Below, piece by piece: positions 38,301-46,561 of a stretch of 64,000 nucleotides of DNA (its first letter is position 1; every line of letters starts with the position of its first letter). Origin of the DNA: Symsagittifera roscoffensis. Lineage: Eukaryota; Xenacoelomorpha; Acoela; Convolutidae. The position numbers and the translations under genes were made by a program. The notes under the pieces were generated by a model, which did no database searches, had not been told where the DNA came from, and was given only the letters and a program-made list of their open reading frames with translations. The stretch spans positions 57,608,338 through 57,672,337 of the forward strand of contig NC_087064.1 in the NCBI RefSeq assembly GCF_963678635.1. Direction: 5' to 3'.

Positions 38301-39934
38301 GGTCTTTTTTCCCAAATTCGATTACTGCTAACGCGTAGCCGCACGGTTGATGGATTTCAATTGTTTGCGTGCTAGATTTTCGCGGATCAGGTTGCGGTCC
38401 GTATACTGGTAAGAGCAGTGACTCCAAATCAAAGTAGATTACTCTGGGTACGTACCAACGAGCTGTTAAGTTTTTGAACTTGTGGTCATCTTTTCCCGGC
38501 TTGGGCATTGTTATGACGACATCTTCGTCTTGGTAGCACAGTTCTTGATGTCTTCTCAGAGTTTCGAATGAAGCGCATGTGTGGAAACATTTGCGACAAA
38601 TCTCAGATTGAAATCGGTGCACTTTGTGCCGCACGTACTCGACCAGTTTCTGGAGATCACTTATCAACACATAGTGATATTTTGATCCATCTGTCAGCAG
38701 CAACAAGTCCACAATCAGGCTAGTAGTGAATCTGCTCGATACTCTTATGGGCAACAATTCGCCATCGTTGTACCTGAACAGAAAAAAAAATTTTATACCT
38801 AGGTTTGGAATGAAATAAAAAGGGTGTTTGAATAGGTGAAGAACATTATTGAAGGAATTTTAAAATTTTTAGAAGGCAATTAGAATTTGCTTACCGGAAG
38901 ACGTTGATTTGACAATTGTTCAACTTTTCAAATCTGTCCATATCCATCAGACCCATTGGCATTTCGTATTCCCCATTGATTTTCACAATTCCTTCTTTGC
39001 CGAGATTGTAGGTTGAGACTTTGTTTTTCTCCAGCCACCGTCTAGATGTGGGGTAGAGGGCCGGCTCATTCACATTGTGATATGCGGCAACAAAGCAGTA
39101 GAGAAAGCAACGGTCATCATCTTTAGTGTTGATATTTGTGAGCAGAGTAGATGCTGCGCTGAGTGCATCAGGTAGCTCGAGGTAGGATCCTGCTCTTATT
39201 GGTGAGAAGGCCGCGAAACTGATTTGCAATTTTTCAATTCTGTCAATAATCCATCCGCTACCATGAGAAGAGAACGAATTGACTTGGTTGACCATATGTT
39301 CAATCAGTTCCAAGAATTGAACCCCAGCTATTCCCTCGAAGTACACTGTCAATGTCTTAGTGTTCAGAAACAGCATGGTCCTTTCGAAGTTTCCACTGTC
39401 CCCGTCTTGCACAGTGGGAATTTTAATCATTCCCACTTCCACGTGGAATTGCACCTTGTTCGGGCCCTCTTTGACCCTTTCCAGTATAAGAGCATCTATT
39501 TCCTCCTTGTTTTGCATCATGACTTGAAGCAAATCCATTTCTTTTTCACCAACTTTGAGATCGTATCGACGCAATTTGCCTCTGAACGCGCTTTCCGTTG
39601 GGGCAGCGGAAGACGTCGTCTCAATGCCGTCCCAAACTGGCAATGCGTGCTTCTTCAGCAAGTGTTGTCCATAGCTTTCCGCGGTGAGAAATATTGTATG
39701 GCAATAGATACAATGACTATTCGAAGTCATGTCATGTACCAGCTCGACGTGCTCTCGGGCTTCCGACAAACTCTCGAATGACTCGAGACACTCATCGCAA
39801 ACAGTTTGAGGAGGAGGGGGAGGAAGGATCTTGTGAACTTTTTGCTCATGTCTTCTCAAGTTCCTTTTAGAGCTCAGTATTTTTCCGCACTGCTGGCAAG
39901 GAACAGGTGTCGCGATAGAAGTAGAGTTCGGCAT
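35354..39934 (-). CDS. PolB: Protein-primed DNA polymerase B (pPolB), three exons
   Basis: Replicates the element by protein-primed synthesis. Exon 1 is 39934-38895, exon 2 38773-36201 and exon 3 35871-35354. Introns are 38894-38774 (GTAAGC..TTCAG, 121 nt) and 36200-35872 (GTAAAT..TTTAG, 329 nt). Both junctions keep frame, giving about 1,376 residues, normal for Polinton pPolB. Exon 1 has three C2H2 fingers (C13-C16-H29-H34, C46-C49-H62-H67, C75-C78-H91-H96), then the conserved domain ending NCQINVF. Exon 2 carries Exo I (YFDLES), an endonuclease-VII-like Cys/His box (DHCHYTNKFLGWAHNECN), Exo II (HNLSNYD), Exo III (YLTTD), motif A (DANNLYG), motif B (NSAFGK) and motif C (YSDTDS). Exon 3 carries the conserved end (AKGIKRS; FDGISTVPFGH) and an acidic tail ending in a basic KKQRK stretch. 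All catalytic acids are present. Confidence 0.96.
35872..36200 (-). other. PolB intron 2, 329 nt
   Basis: Donor GTAAAT at 36200 and acceptor TTCTGTTTAG ending at 35872. Without splicing, the frame stops three codons into the intron and would lose the conserved C-terminal domain, which resumes in the right phase at 35871. Confidence 0.85.
38774..38894 (-). other. PolB intron 1, 121 nt
   Basis: Donor GTAAGC at 38894, pyrimidine-rich tract and acceptor CTGTTCAG ending at 38774. It splits the conserved segment NVF-R-YNDGELLPIR, which is contiguous in Polinton polymerases. Confidence 0.88.
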
Positions 39935-40661
39935 TGTTTGTTGAAGTTACTGAAGTAATTCAGGAAAATTTCAAGAAAATTCAGTTCAGGAGAATTTCAA
40001 GTAGAACTGGTTATGAAAAAGCAAAAGCGAGAAGTGACTAGCACCAAAAAACTTTGCGGGTAAGGGCAAGTAGAAGCCATTAACGAGAGTTATACTTCGC
40101 CGTCTTGGCAATAAGTACTTTCCTTTCCAAAAACAGGGTTTATTCTAGCTTTAAGCTCTATATGTCTCATCACTCTGCTCAAGTGCAGGGGTTTTGTATA
40201 CTAAAAACTGATTCATTTACAGCCTCAAACTTTTGCTGTTAATTTTAAGGGTTAGCGATAAAGTTTTGGCTTTTTTTAGGGGACTGGTTTAGACTTTCAA
40301 TTAACATTTCAGCACTAAATTACAAAATTTAATGCTTAGAATGATTCAGATAGAGCCTAAAACTTTTTCTGACTAATTTTAACCGTGAAACAGTAATTTC
40401 CTAATGATTTCAAGCCCACTTCTTGGTTTGCGTAAATAGGTATAATAAAAAGTAGATTTATGAGATAAAAGTATTCAGAAAGTAAAGCCCTCAACTAACT
40501 AATTAAGTTGAAAAAAAAATAGTTAACTTAAAAAAATGAAAATTTTGCAAATTTGACACCTTGATAGTTACCGATGCATGATAAGCATAGATTGTCATTT
40601 GAATGTGTAAAAGATATCGGAATCAAAGTTTCCTTCATGTCATTCACTGTCCCGTGAAACA
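39935..40661. other. Intergenic between polymerase and inverted-repeat cassette
   Basis: Upstream region of the polymerase gene; no open frame or clear TATA box recognised. Confidence 0.4.
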
Positions 40662-40765
40662 TTTCATATCATGTCCTTCGAAATATTAAGGCATGGCCGT
40701 TTGGTTTAAGGGGCAATAGCTAACCCGGCGTTGCTCGTCGCTACGCTCCTCGGGAACGCCTCCCG
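40662..40765 (+). repeat. 104-bp inverted repeat, left copy
   Basis: Reverse complement of 44186-44289 with a single mismatch by eye. Contains the palindrome-like block GGCGTTGCTCG..CGGGAACGCC. The two copies bracket the PC4-like, HUH-like and 214-residue genes. Further weak similarity continues outward for about 25 bases. Confidence 0.92.
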
Positions 40766-41838
40766 TTCTGTAATTTCAAGTGAAATTTTTTTTTCAAAAT
40801 AAAGGAAAACCTCAAACTTTTTATGTTGTGAAAAAAGGAAAAGTAATGTTTAAAAAAGTGTCTTTTAAATCTATCAACAAAAAAACCAGTAAGTTTTGTG
40901 GGACCTTGAGCACATAATTTTTTAACTTCTTTTTTCCTTCATTTTTAGCTTGAATTATTCGTTCTCGTTTTAAATTCAAGCGAATGTGGTTTGAAATTTT
41001 TAAGAGCTATCTGATACGTAATTAGGACAAGCGTAGAAATTAAAAAAAAAACAATTATAGCCCAATCAATGAGAGTAGACGCTTAAAAAGTTGTGATTTT
41101 TTGAGAAAATCTGATTTTTGTGAAAATATTGAAAAAAAAATTGGGAAAAAATTTTTTTATCTCCAAATCCATTGAAACTACCCTCAATCAATTTGCCATG
41201 AATTTATGAGCAGGGTTAAGGGTCATGTTCATTTTTCGAAAAAAAAACATAAATTTTCTTTTTTTCACATTTTTACCAAAAAATTGTCCGTTTTACACCC
41301 AAAACATGTATATGAATGTAATATAATGCAGATTTATGGCTTAAAACACTCTCTGTTACTTTGCGTAAGACCTGGCTAACCCCACCGGGCACAAAGTATG
41401 ATGAGAGAGAGAGAGAACAGAGAGTGTTTGATAAAAAAAAGCCAAATAAATATGGTTGGACTACCAACAAGAAAATGTTGGACCCTTCCATATTTATCTT
41501 TCTTTTGAAAAGAAAGCAATATCCCGAAAAGGATATTCCAAATGGGGTTCACTACTGAGCAAGTGTATTTATCTCTCTCTCTCTCTCTCATTCTTTCTCA
41601 AACAACAATTTTAGCGTAAAATTATTCTCGATTTGTGATTTTTTCTAGTTTTTCTCTAACATTTTGCTGAAAACTTTACGGGGCAAACTTTAATTGATCT
41701 ATTAAGCAAAATAAAAACTGAGACAAAAAATATACACACAGTAATGTTAAAACAGTTTAGAAGTCAAATCAAACAAAAATGAAAATATAAAACCTTGGAA
41801 TAATATTTGAAACAAAGGAAAGTTTTTTGTTTAAGTTA
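40766..41838. other. Cassette non-coding region with stem-forming repeats
   Basis: No gene. AAACACTCTCTGTT near 41344-41357 is inverted at 41416-41431 (AACAGAGAGTGTTT). AAATATGG near 41446 is inverted as CCATATTT near 41487. Two GAGA/CTCT runs (41402-41420 and 41572-41590) are also complementary. Together they could form an extended folded structure of about 250 bases. Confidence 0.6.
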
Positions 41839-42483
41839 TTAGAAACCTCGAAACTGTAGTTTTCTCTTTTTTGGCGCATAGCAAGCTGCATTTGGAAGAG
41901 TGCCTTGAATGAGATCTGGGGTGACTAGATCAATTGTCTCCGCACTAGATGAAACCCGAGCATCCGAATAGGAAGTTGATTGTTCTGGAGTTGAAACTGC
42001 TCCCCTAACAAACGACTCGGGAGACATTGCTGTCGGAATATCCCAGTACGCTTCGCGCTCTGCATAGTCACGAATACATCCCTCCTGATTTTCATACAAC
42101 GGCATTGACTCGCAGTCATACGCGAAGAGAATTTTTCTTGGAGACTGCTCGAGCGAGGTTGTGTCGTTTATCTCCGTCTTTTCTAATGCCGGATAGCTCT
42201 CGTGAATAGTGCAACTCTCGTACATTCGTTTTCGATTCTGTCTAAGTAGATCGATGTGATCAAGGAGGTAGTTCGGTAGCATGATATGACTTTTTGTAGT
42301 CCATTCCTCGTTTTGATTCTCGTCGTTTTTTCGGGGAGCCAAGTCATTGAACGGACTTGCTGTAGACGGAGAGACTCTCTCTTTCTGTTGATGGATGACT
42401 GCAATCCACTCTCTCGTATATGTTTGGTAGATAATTGTTCTTTCTCGATCAGACACTGAGATTATTTGTAAAGGACTAGTCAT
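41839..42483 (-). CDS. Unknown Polinton protein, 214 aa
   Basis: ATG at 42483 and an uninterrupted frame to 41839. Not recognised. The N-terminal half has SDRERTIIYQTYTREWIAVIHQQ, predicted helical; the middle is hydrophilic and acidic; the C-terminus is Ser/Thr-rich and ends in a basic cluster, APKKRKLQFRGF, that looks like a nuclear localisation signal (PKKRK). It is transcribed divergently from the PC4-like gene across a 626-bp spacer and lies inside the inverted-repeat cassette. Length and codon usage are compatible with a real gene, but no catalytic motif is visible. Confidence 0.6.
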   Translation of the reverse strand: MTSPLQIISVSDRERTIIYQTYTREWIAVIHQQKERVSPSTASPFNDLAPRKNDENQNEEWTTKSHIMLPNYLLDHIDLLRQNRKRMYESCTIHESYPALEKTEINDTTSLEQSPRKILFAYDCESMPLYENQEGCIRDYAEREAYWDIPTAMSPESFVRGAVSTPEQSTSYSDARVSSSAETIDLVTPDLIQGTLPNAACYAPKKRKLQFRGF

Positions 42484-43109
42484 GACTTGAAGAGGTTTAA
42501 AGTTTTGTTAAAATGAAATGACTGAACTACCGAAATAAAATTGAGAGAATGAAAAGTATGAAAAGTTTATTAATGAGAATGAGATCAGGAAAGGGGTGGC
42601 ATAGTTCAATTAGGTCAAAGCTAATAACTTTTTAGGCGAGGCTATCAAATTTTATTCATTCTTTTAAGCATGACGCCTGAGGTCATGTTAGGAATGAATG
42701 TGAAAACCCGATTTTTTAGATTTATGTGACAGCTTTATTATAGTGGCTACGGGCGAAAGCACTCAAAATCAAGTTTTCATGATAGTTTGCCAGACAATCA
42801 TTGTTATGCTGTTAGAAATTCATTACCATGATTCATAACAGTCATTAAAATAACCGTCACAATAAATAACACTAGAAGATTTTTAGAGTATAGCCGGGGG
42901 AAAAAGTAACTAAATACCCATATAAAAAGAGGTTTACCGTTAAAGAAATTATATCCTTGGTGATTAAGTCTTATCAATATGGCTTAGGGCGCTCGTAAAC
43001 TTTATCACCTAAATTTTTACTTTGGGAGCGCATGATCTGTCTCGTATACAGTGATCAGTCATTCTTCAACGTTCCACACTAAAAACCAGTTGGTTGTTAT
43101 TCATTTATA
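42484..43109. promoter_or_regulatory. Divergent intergenic promoter region
   Basis: Lies between two divergent genes. TATAAAAAGA at 42921-42930 on the plus strand is a candidate TATA element 180 bases before the PC4-like ATG. No clear minus-strand TATA was seen. Function is inferred from position. Confidence 0.4.
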
Positions 43110-43469
43110 ATGTACGCTTCTCTTGACACGGATGTAGACTATTTCGATGATTTTAGGGATATATCTTCGAATGATAAACGTTTAGTTAGAGTCGGTGCAA
43201 AAACATTCGCACAGACCGGTACTTACATAACTATCAAATTGTACAAAAAAGACGAAGAAGGAACTTTCAAGTATCGACAAGGAATAACTTTGTCAACTGG
43301 TGAATTCGAGTCCTTGGCGGACAATTACACAAAAATTAAAAGGTTGACGAAAGCAAAAAACTTCGACGTGACTGAAAAACTTAGAAAAAAGCGAAACAAA
43401 TCTAAAAAATCTTCATGCTCTGAAAAGGAATGCGAAAGTGAAAACGATGATAACTGTCGGGTTGTGTAA
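43110..43469 (+). CDS. PC4-like ssDNA-binding protein, 119 aa
   Basis: Small protein with an acidic N-terminus, a beta-rich core at about 23-75 (KRLVRVGAKTF, TYITIKLYKKDEEGTFKYRQGITLS, EFESLADNY) and a Lys/Ser/Glu-rich tail. The core follows the PC4/p15 coactivator pattern: RV-x-F, IDI-x-Y, a turn with D-x-x-G, then a K-x-x-x-GI-x-L strand and a helix starting E-x-x-x-L. PC4 proteins bind ssDNA and occur in some phages and viruses, so a role in replication or late transcription would fit. No family assignment is possible without a profile search. One of only two plus-strand genes in the element. Confidence 0.5.
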   Translation: MYASLDTDVDYFDDFRDISSNDKRLVRVGAKTFAQTGTYITIKLYKKDEEGTFKYRQGITLSTGEFESLADNYTKIKRLTKAKNFDVTEKLRKKRNKSKKSSCSEKECESENDDNCRVV

Positions 43470-43506
43470 CATTATCAACTCGTTATTCTATTGAAACTTC
43501 AAAACA

Positions 43507-44133
43507 ATGGTTGAAGCAATGTATGAGCAATCCCCTGATTATTTCAAACAGTTCCGTAAAAATTACAAATTTTTCATCCTGAATCATGAACCCAACTTTT
43601 CGGGCTTCGCTTCAAAAGCAAATTTTGCAGTATCCTCCCATTCGAATAAATTAGATTTTTGCAACCATTCGATTGACAACGAAAAACATTATCATGTGCT
43701 GGTCGAATTTACGAAAGAGTCTACCGATTTACTTAACAAGATGACTTCAAAAGCCTTCGTTGTTCCTTGTCTTCTCTCTACATTCAAATATTTAATTTTG
43801 GGTTGCTCCAACTATGAATTGTCTGGCCCTCTGATGGAAAAACTGAAAATAGCTGTGAATTATAACTCCATCAACAAGTTAGATGTTAGTGGGGTTCCAC
43901 TTCGCAGACGATTGCCTCAAGTTTGCTTCGGCTCGCAGACTAAATCTGTTCAAACTCAAACTGACCTGATTACTAATGTAACAATTGAACGCTTTACTAA
44001 TATTTTGAATGGTGAAAACGCTGCTGAGTTTTCTAAAATTATTGACATAATTTTAAGTGGGTATGGTTGTATGGAAATTGATTCAAACACTTTGTTTGTG
44101 AAATTTATCATGGAGAAGAAATTCAAGTTTTAA
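43507..44133 (+). CDS. Unknown 208-aa protein with HUH-like motif
   Basis: ATG at 43507, 37 bases after the PC4-like stop, same strand, so probably co-expressed. A predicted beta strand (YKFFILNHE, residues 20-28) is followed by EKHYHVLVEF (59-68), resembling the H-x-H strand of HUH Rep nucleases, where two metal-binding His flank a hydrophobic residue. Further on, STFKYLILG (91-99) could be a strand or helix. A convincing catalytic Tyr motif (YxxK) is not visible, and no helicase domain follows. The function is therefore open: HUH-type, other DNA-binding, or unrelated. The last third is predicted helical. Confidence 0.55.
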   Translation: MVEAMYEQSPDYFKQFRKNYKFFILNHEPNFSGFASKANFAVSSHSNKLDFCNHSIDNEKHYHVLVEFTKESTDLLNKMTSKAFVVPCLLSTFKYLILGCSNYELSGPLMEKLKIAVNYNSINKLDVSGVPLRRRLPQVCFGSQTKSVQTQTDLITNVTIERFTNILNGENAAEFSKIIDIILSGYGCMEIDSNTLFVKFIMEKKFKF

Positions 44134-44185
44134 ATATTGGTTTTCTTTCGCTCTTGTTTATCAAAAAAAAATGTTACTACACAAG
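44134..44185. other. Short spacer between HUH-like gene and right inverted repeat
   Basis: AT-rich spacer with a poly-A run. Confidence 0.4.
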
Positions 44186-44289
44186 CGGGAGGCGTTCCCG
44201 AGGAGCGTAGCGACGAGCAACGCCGGGTTAGCTATTGCCCCTTAAACCAAACGGCCATGCCTTAATATTTCGAAGGACTTGATATGAAA
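44186..44289 (-). repeat. 104-bp inverted repeat, right copy
   Basis: Pairs with 40662-40765 (one mismatch). Lies just beyond the stop of the HUH-like gene and about 108 bases from the protease stop, closing the 3,628-bp cassette. Confidence 0.92.
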
Positions 44290-44386
44290 CTTTTCGCGGT
44301 TCACATAAACTTGCAGAAAAAATTTTTTGTTGTTAATAAGAATGAATTGAAAAAAAAAACTAATTTATAAATTTTACAAAAACATC

Positions 44387-44392
44387 AATAAA
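44387..44392 (+). promoter_or_regulatory. Poly(A) signal candidate for plus-strand genes
   Basis: AATAAA about 250 bases after the HUH-like stop, just outside the right inverted repeat, where plus- and minus-strand genes converge. Confidence 0.45.
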
Positions 44393-44397
44393 TTAAT

Positions 44398-44835
44398 TTA
44401 GAATAACATATGTTTGGCAAATCTTATCAAATCATGATCATTAAGTTTGAAACCTATTGGAAATTTGTTTGTAATTATAACATGAGCAACATAAATACAA
44501 TAAAGTCCACATAACACTGAATCAGCTGATTGTATTGGTTTTTTCAACAGTAGTTGATTTCCCTCGTGAATTGTACGTCGCATATTCTTGTACACGAGGG
44601 GATAATCACATAATCGTTTACCTAGAGGATCTGCGAAGAATATCTGTCCTCCAGCTTGAGCAAAAAGCAATCAGTGGGTTCCAGGTTGATCCGATGGTGA
44701 GGCATTCATAATCATGAACGTATTATCGTTTTTCAGTACTGAAGAGCATGGCAGATCTGCCGGAAAAACACCTCTAAAGCGATGTTTCAAATGTTTACAA
44801 CGGTTAATAACTTCTACTAGTTGAAGATTATCCAT
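44398..44835 (-). pseudogene. PRO: Adenain-like maturation cysteine protease, one in-frame stop
   Basis: Virion maturation protease of the adenovirus/Polinton C5-like family, which cleaves capsid precursors. ATG at 44835, 7 bases after the capsid stop. The catalytic His is codon 54 in GTH at 44679-44674. A TGA at 44673-44671 follows directly, at the position where the family has Trp. The frame then stays open to 44398 and keeps the other catalytic parts: Asp 69 (FFADPLG), Gln 102 and Cys 109 (QSADSVLCGLY). Counting the stop codon the total is about 145 codons, slightly short for the family (about 150-200). Everything except that codon looks intact, so the lesion is recent, is a sequencing error, or is bypassed. 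Confidence 0.88.
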
Positions 44836-44842
44836 GTCTATC

Positions 44843-46159
44843 TTAGGTCATAAGAGTGTTTTTGGTAATTTTTCTATCTGAACGCACATAAACTGTTGAT
44901 GCACGCTCTCCCATAAACAATAACTCGACGCTATTACCGAGACCTGTGTCAAACTTGAGTTCGAGCGAAATAGTGCAATTGGTCAATTCAGGATGAATAA
45001 AATCGTGTGAAGCCTCCTGAGTAGACGTGAGATCAAAAGCCATAATATAATGATTATCATAATTAGCGAGACTGATTCCATGACTAGTGTTTAAAACAAA
45101 ATCAAGAGCCTCAAGCGTATTGTAATAAATTCTTTTATTGTCTGATGTTGAGATGGGAGTTCCGGCAATGGGTAGACCGTTTCTGTACACAATGATCTCA
45201 TTCAACCCAAATTTCTGGTAATGAAAAGGGTTTGTTCTATTAGTACACAAATATGCTTCGTTTATGCTCATTGCTACTATCATTCTTCGAACAGGTTCTT
45301 TTGCAAAAACATCCTCTTGTCGCCAGCTTTGTACTCCTGCAGTTGCGAGAAACGTTTTTGGTACTACTTCGATGTAATTGTAAATTGCCGGGTTCTTCAA
45401 CAAAGTTTTTTCTATTGATGAGAGAACATAGTCAGTCACAGTCATCTTTCTGACATAGAGGTTAGCTTCGATTATTTGGACCTTGTAGTGTTTAGCTGCA
45501 TCTTCAGATATGACAACAAAATCATTAGGAGAACGTCTAAGAGACAATCTTATTGTCACACCGCTAAGTAGATGCTTGTCACACGACAAAAAGTCGCAAG
45601 CAATTTTACCAAACAGCTTCAGCTCGCTCGAGGCCGCAACGAGACCTTTACGCTCCGTAACATCATCAGCTCTCCTTCCAGCACCGTCAATGGCTGATGG
45701 ATTTTCTTCATAATAATAACCTTGACAAGCCAACCATGTTTTCTTGGCATCATTACCGTATGAAAACTCGGTCTCAATAAAGCTTTTATGGGCAAAATTA
45801 GCATTGGTAGTTGATATTTTTTCACCATTCAGAGACAGTGTACACTCAGAAAATAATGAAGATAAAGGATTGTTAACAAAATACGGCGTATCTCTGTTTG
45901 CCGCCTCTGTAGCATGCGTTCGAAGAACGTTTCCATTGCTTCGAACAATTCGTGCAACTATTTCCAAACGAGTACGTTGAAGATCGATGAAATTATTTCT
46001 GTCGCCGAGTACTTCAAACTCGAGCATAGGACCATCAGGAGAGTAGGAAGGTCCAATTTTTTGGGTGAATGCATTTTCAAAAGTGACAAGTAAAGGCGGT
46101 TTCTCAAATAAGTCCAAGGAGCTGTGAGTTGCTTCACTCGGGATTAAATTAGAAATCAT
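44843..46159 (-). CDS. MCP: Major capsid protein (double jelly-roll), 438 aa
   Basis: Forms the hexagonal capsid lattice. The sequence resembles the F54H12.2-like proteins annotated in many invertebrate genomes, which are Polinton/adintovirus-type double jelly-roll capsid proteins. Features: LEFEVLGDRNNFIDLQRTRLEI near the N-terminus, NNPLSSLFSECTLSLNGEKIST, a loop with a W-x-x-CQGYYYEENP stretch, and the C-terminal NCTISLELKFDTGL. Length is at the short end of the family. ATG at 46159 overlaps the upstream core protein stop by 11 bases, and the protease starts 7 bases after the stop. No frame damage. Confidence 0.82.
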   Translation of the reverse strand: MISNLIPSEATHSSLDLFEKPPLLVTFENAFTQKIGPSYSPDGPMLEFEVLGDRNNFIDLQRTRLEIVARIVRSNGNVLRTHATEAANRDTPYFVNNPLSSLFSECTLSLNGEKISTTNANFAHKSFIETEFSYGNDAKKTWLACQGYYYEENPSAIDGAGRRADDVTERKGLVAASSELKLFGKIACDFLSCDKHLLSGVTIRLSLRRSPNDFVVISEDAAKHYKVQIIEANLYVRKMTVTDYVLSSIEKTLLKNPAIYNYIEVVPKTFLATAGVQSWRQEDVFAKEPVRRMIVAMSINEAYLCTNRTNPFHYQKFGLNEIIVYRNGLPIAGTPISTSDNKRIYYNTLEALDFVLNTSHGISLANYDNHYIMAFDLTSTQEASHDFIHPELTNCTISLELKFDTGLGNSVELLFMGERASTVYVRSDRKITKNTLMT

Positions 46160-46556
46160 TTTTAACCCTTGTAAAGAAATCGGAGCGACTTCTCTGTGCA
46201 GTTCGTTTTCTGGGAATGACGCGTCTCGTTTTTCGTTTAAACGCCGTCGTTCTTTTCGGATGACTTTTCCGAGATCTACTTCCTCCTCCTACTTGCTTTT
46301 TGATTGTTTTTCTAACGGTGCTTTTGAGTGCCTGCTTAGGACTTTTTCTTTTTGTTGCAACTTCTATCAGTTCTGGAGCTGCCTGAAGAAGTAGTTCTTT
46401 TCCGATTTTTTTAGCCGCGGGTATCACAAATTTTCGAGCCAGTGGAAGTGCGACTCTTCCTATTCCCAAGGCTAATGCACCGAAGCCACTGCCTCGTTGT
46501 CTATAATGCCCCGAGAAATGTGGTAGGTTTGCTTGGTTGTGGTAATATGAATCCAT
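46149..46556 (-). CDS. Basic core/pVI-like virion protein, 135 aa
   Basis: The first ATG is at 46556, 5 bases after the penton stop; an upstream TTG is not needed. The N-terminal third is Gly-rich (RQRGSGFGALALG), followed by a hydrophobic/amphipathic segment (GIGRVALPLARKFVIPAAKKIGKELL). The second half is strongly basic (Lys/Arg-rich, ending SDFFTRVKNDF). The combination of an amphipathic helix after a Gly-rich stretch and a DNA-binding basic tail resembles adenovirus pVI/pX-type minor proteins and the equivalents in adintovirus-like elements, which act in membrane lysis or genome condensation. This is analogy, not demonstrated homology. GSGFG-A may be a protease cleavage site. Confidence 0.65.
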   Translation of the reverse strand: MDSYYHNQANLPHFSGHYRQRGSGFGALALGIGRVALPLARKFVIPAAKKIGKELLLQAAPELIEVATKRKSPKQALKSTVRKTIKKQVGGGSRSRKSHPKRTTAFKRKTRRVIPRKRTAQRSRSDFFTRVKNDF

Positions 46557-46561
46557 TTTGA

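Noticed and set aside
39224-39781. 185-aa plus-strand open frame
   Set aside because: Lies antisense to exon 1 of the polymerase, which carries zinc fingers and the conserved pre-polymerase domain; the plus frame has no recognisable pattern.
40700-40765. tRNA-like gene in the 104-bp repeat
   Set aside because: GC-rich and stem-forming, but no B-box, anticodon loop or cloverleaf spacing can be laid out.
45221-45980. Plus-strand open frames inside the capsid gene
   Set aside because: Antisense shadows of the intact major capsid frame.
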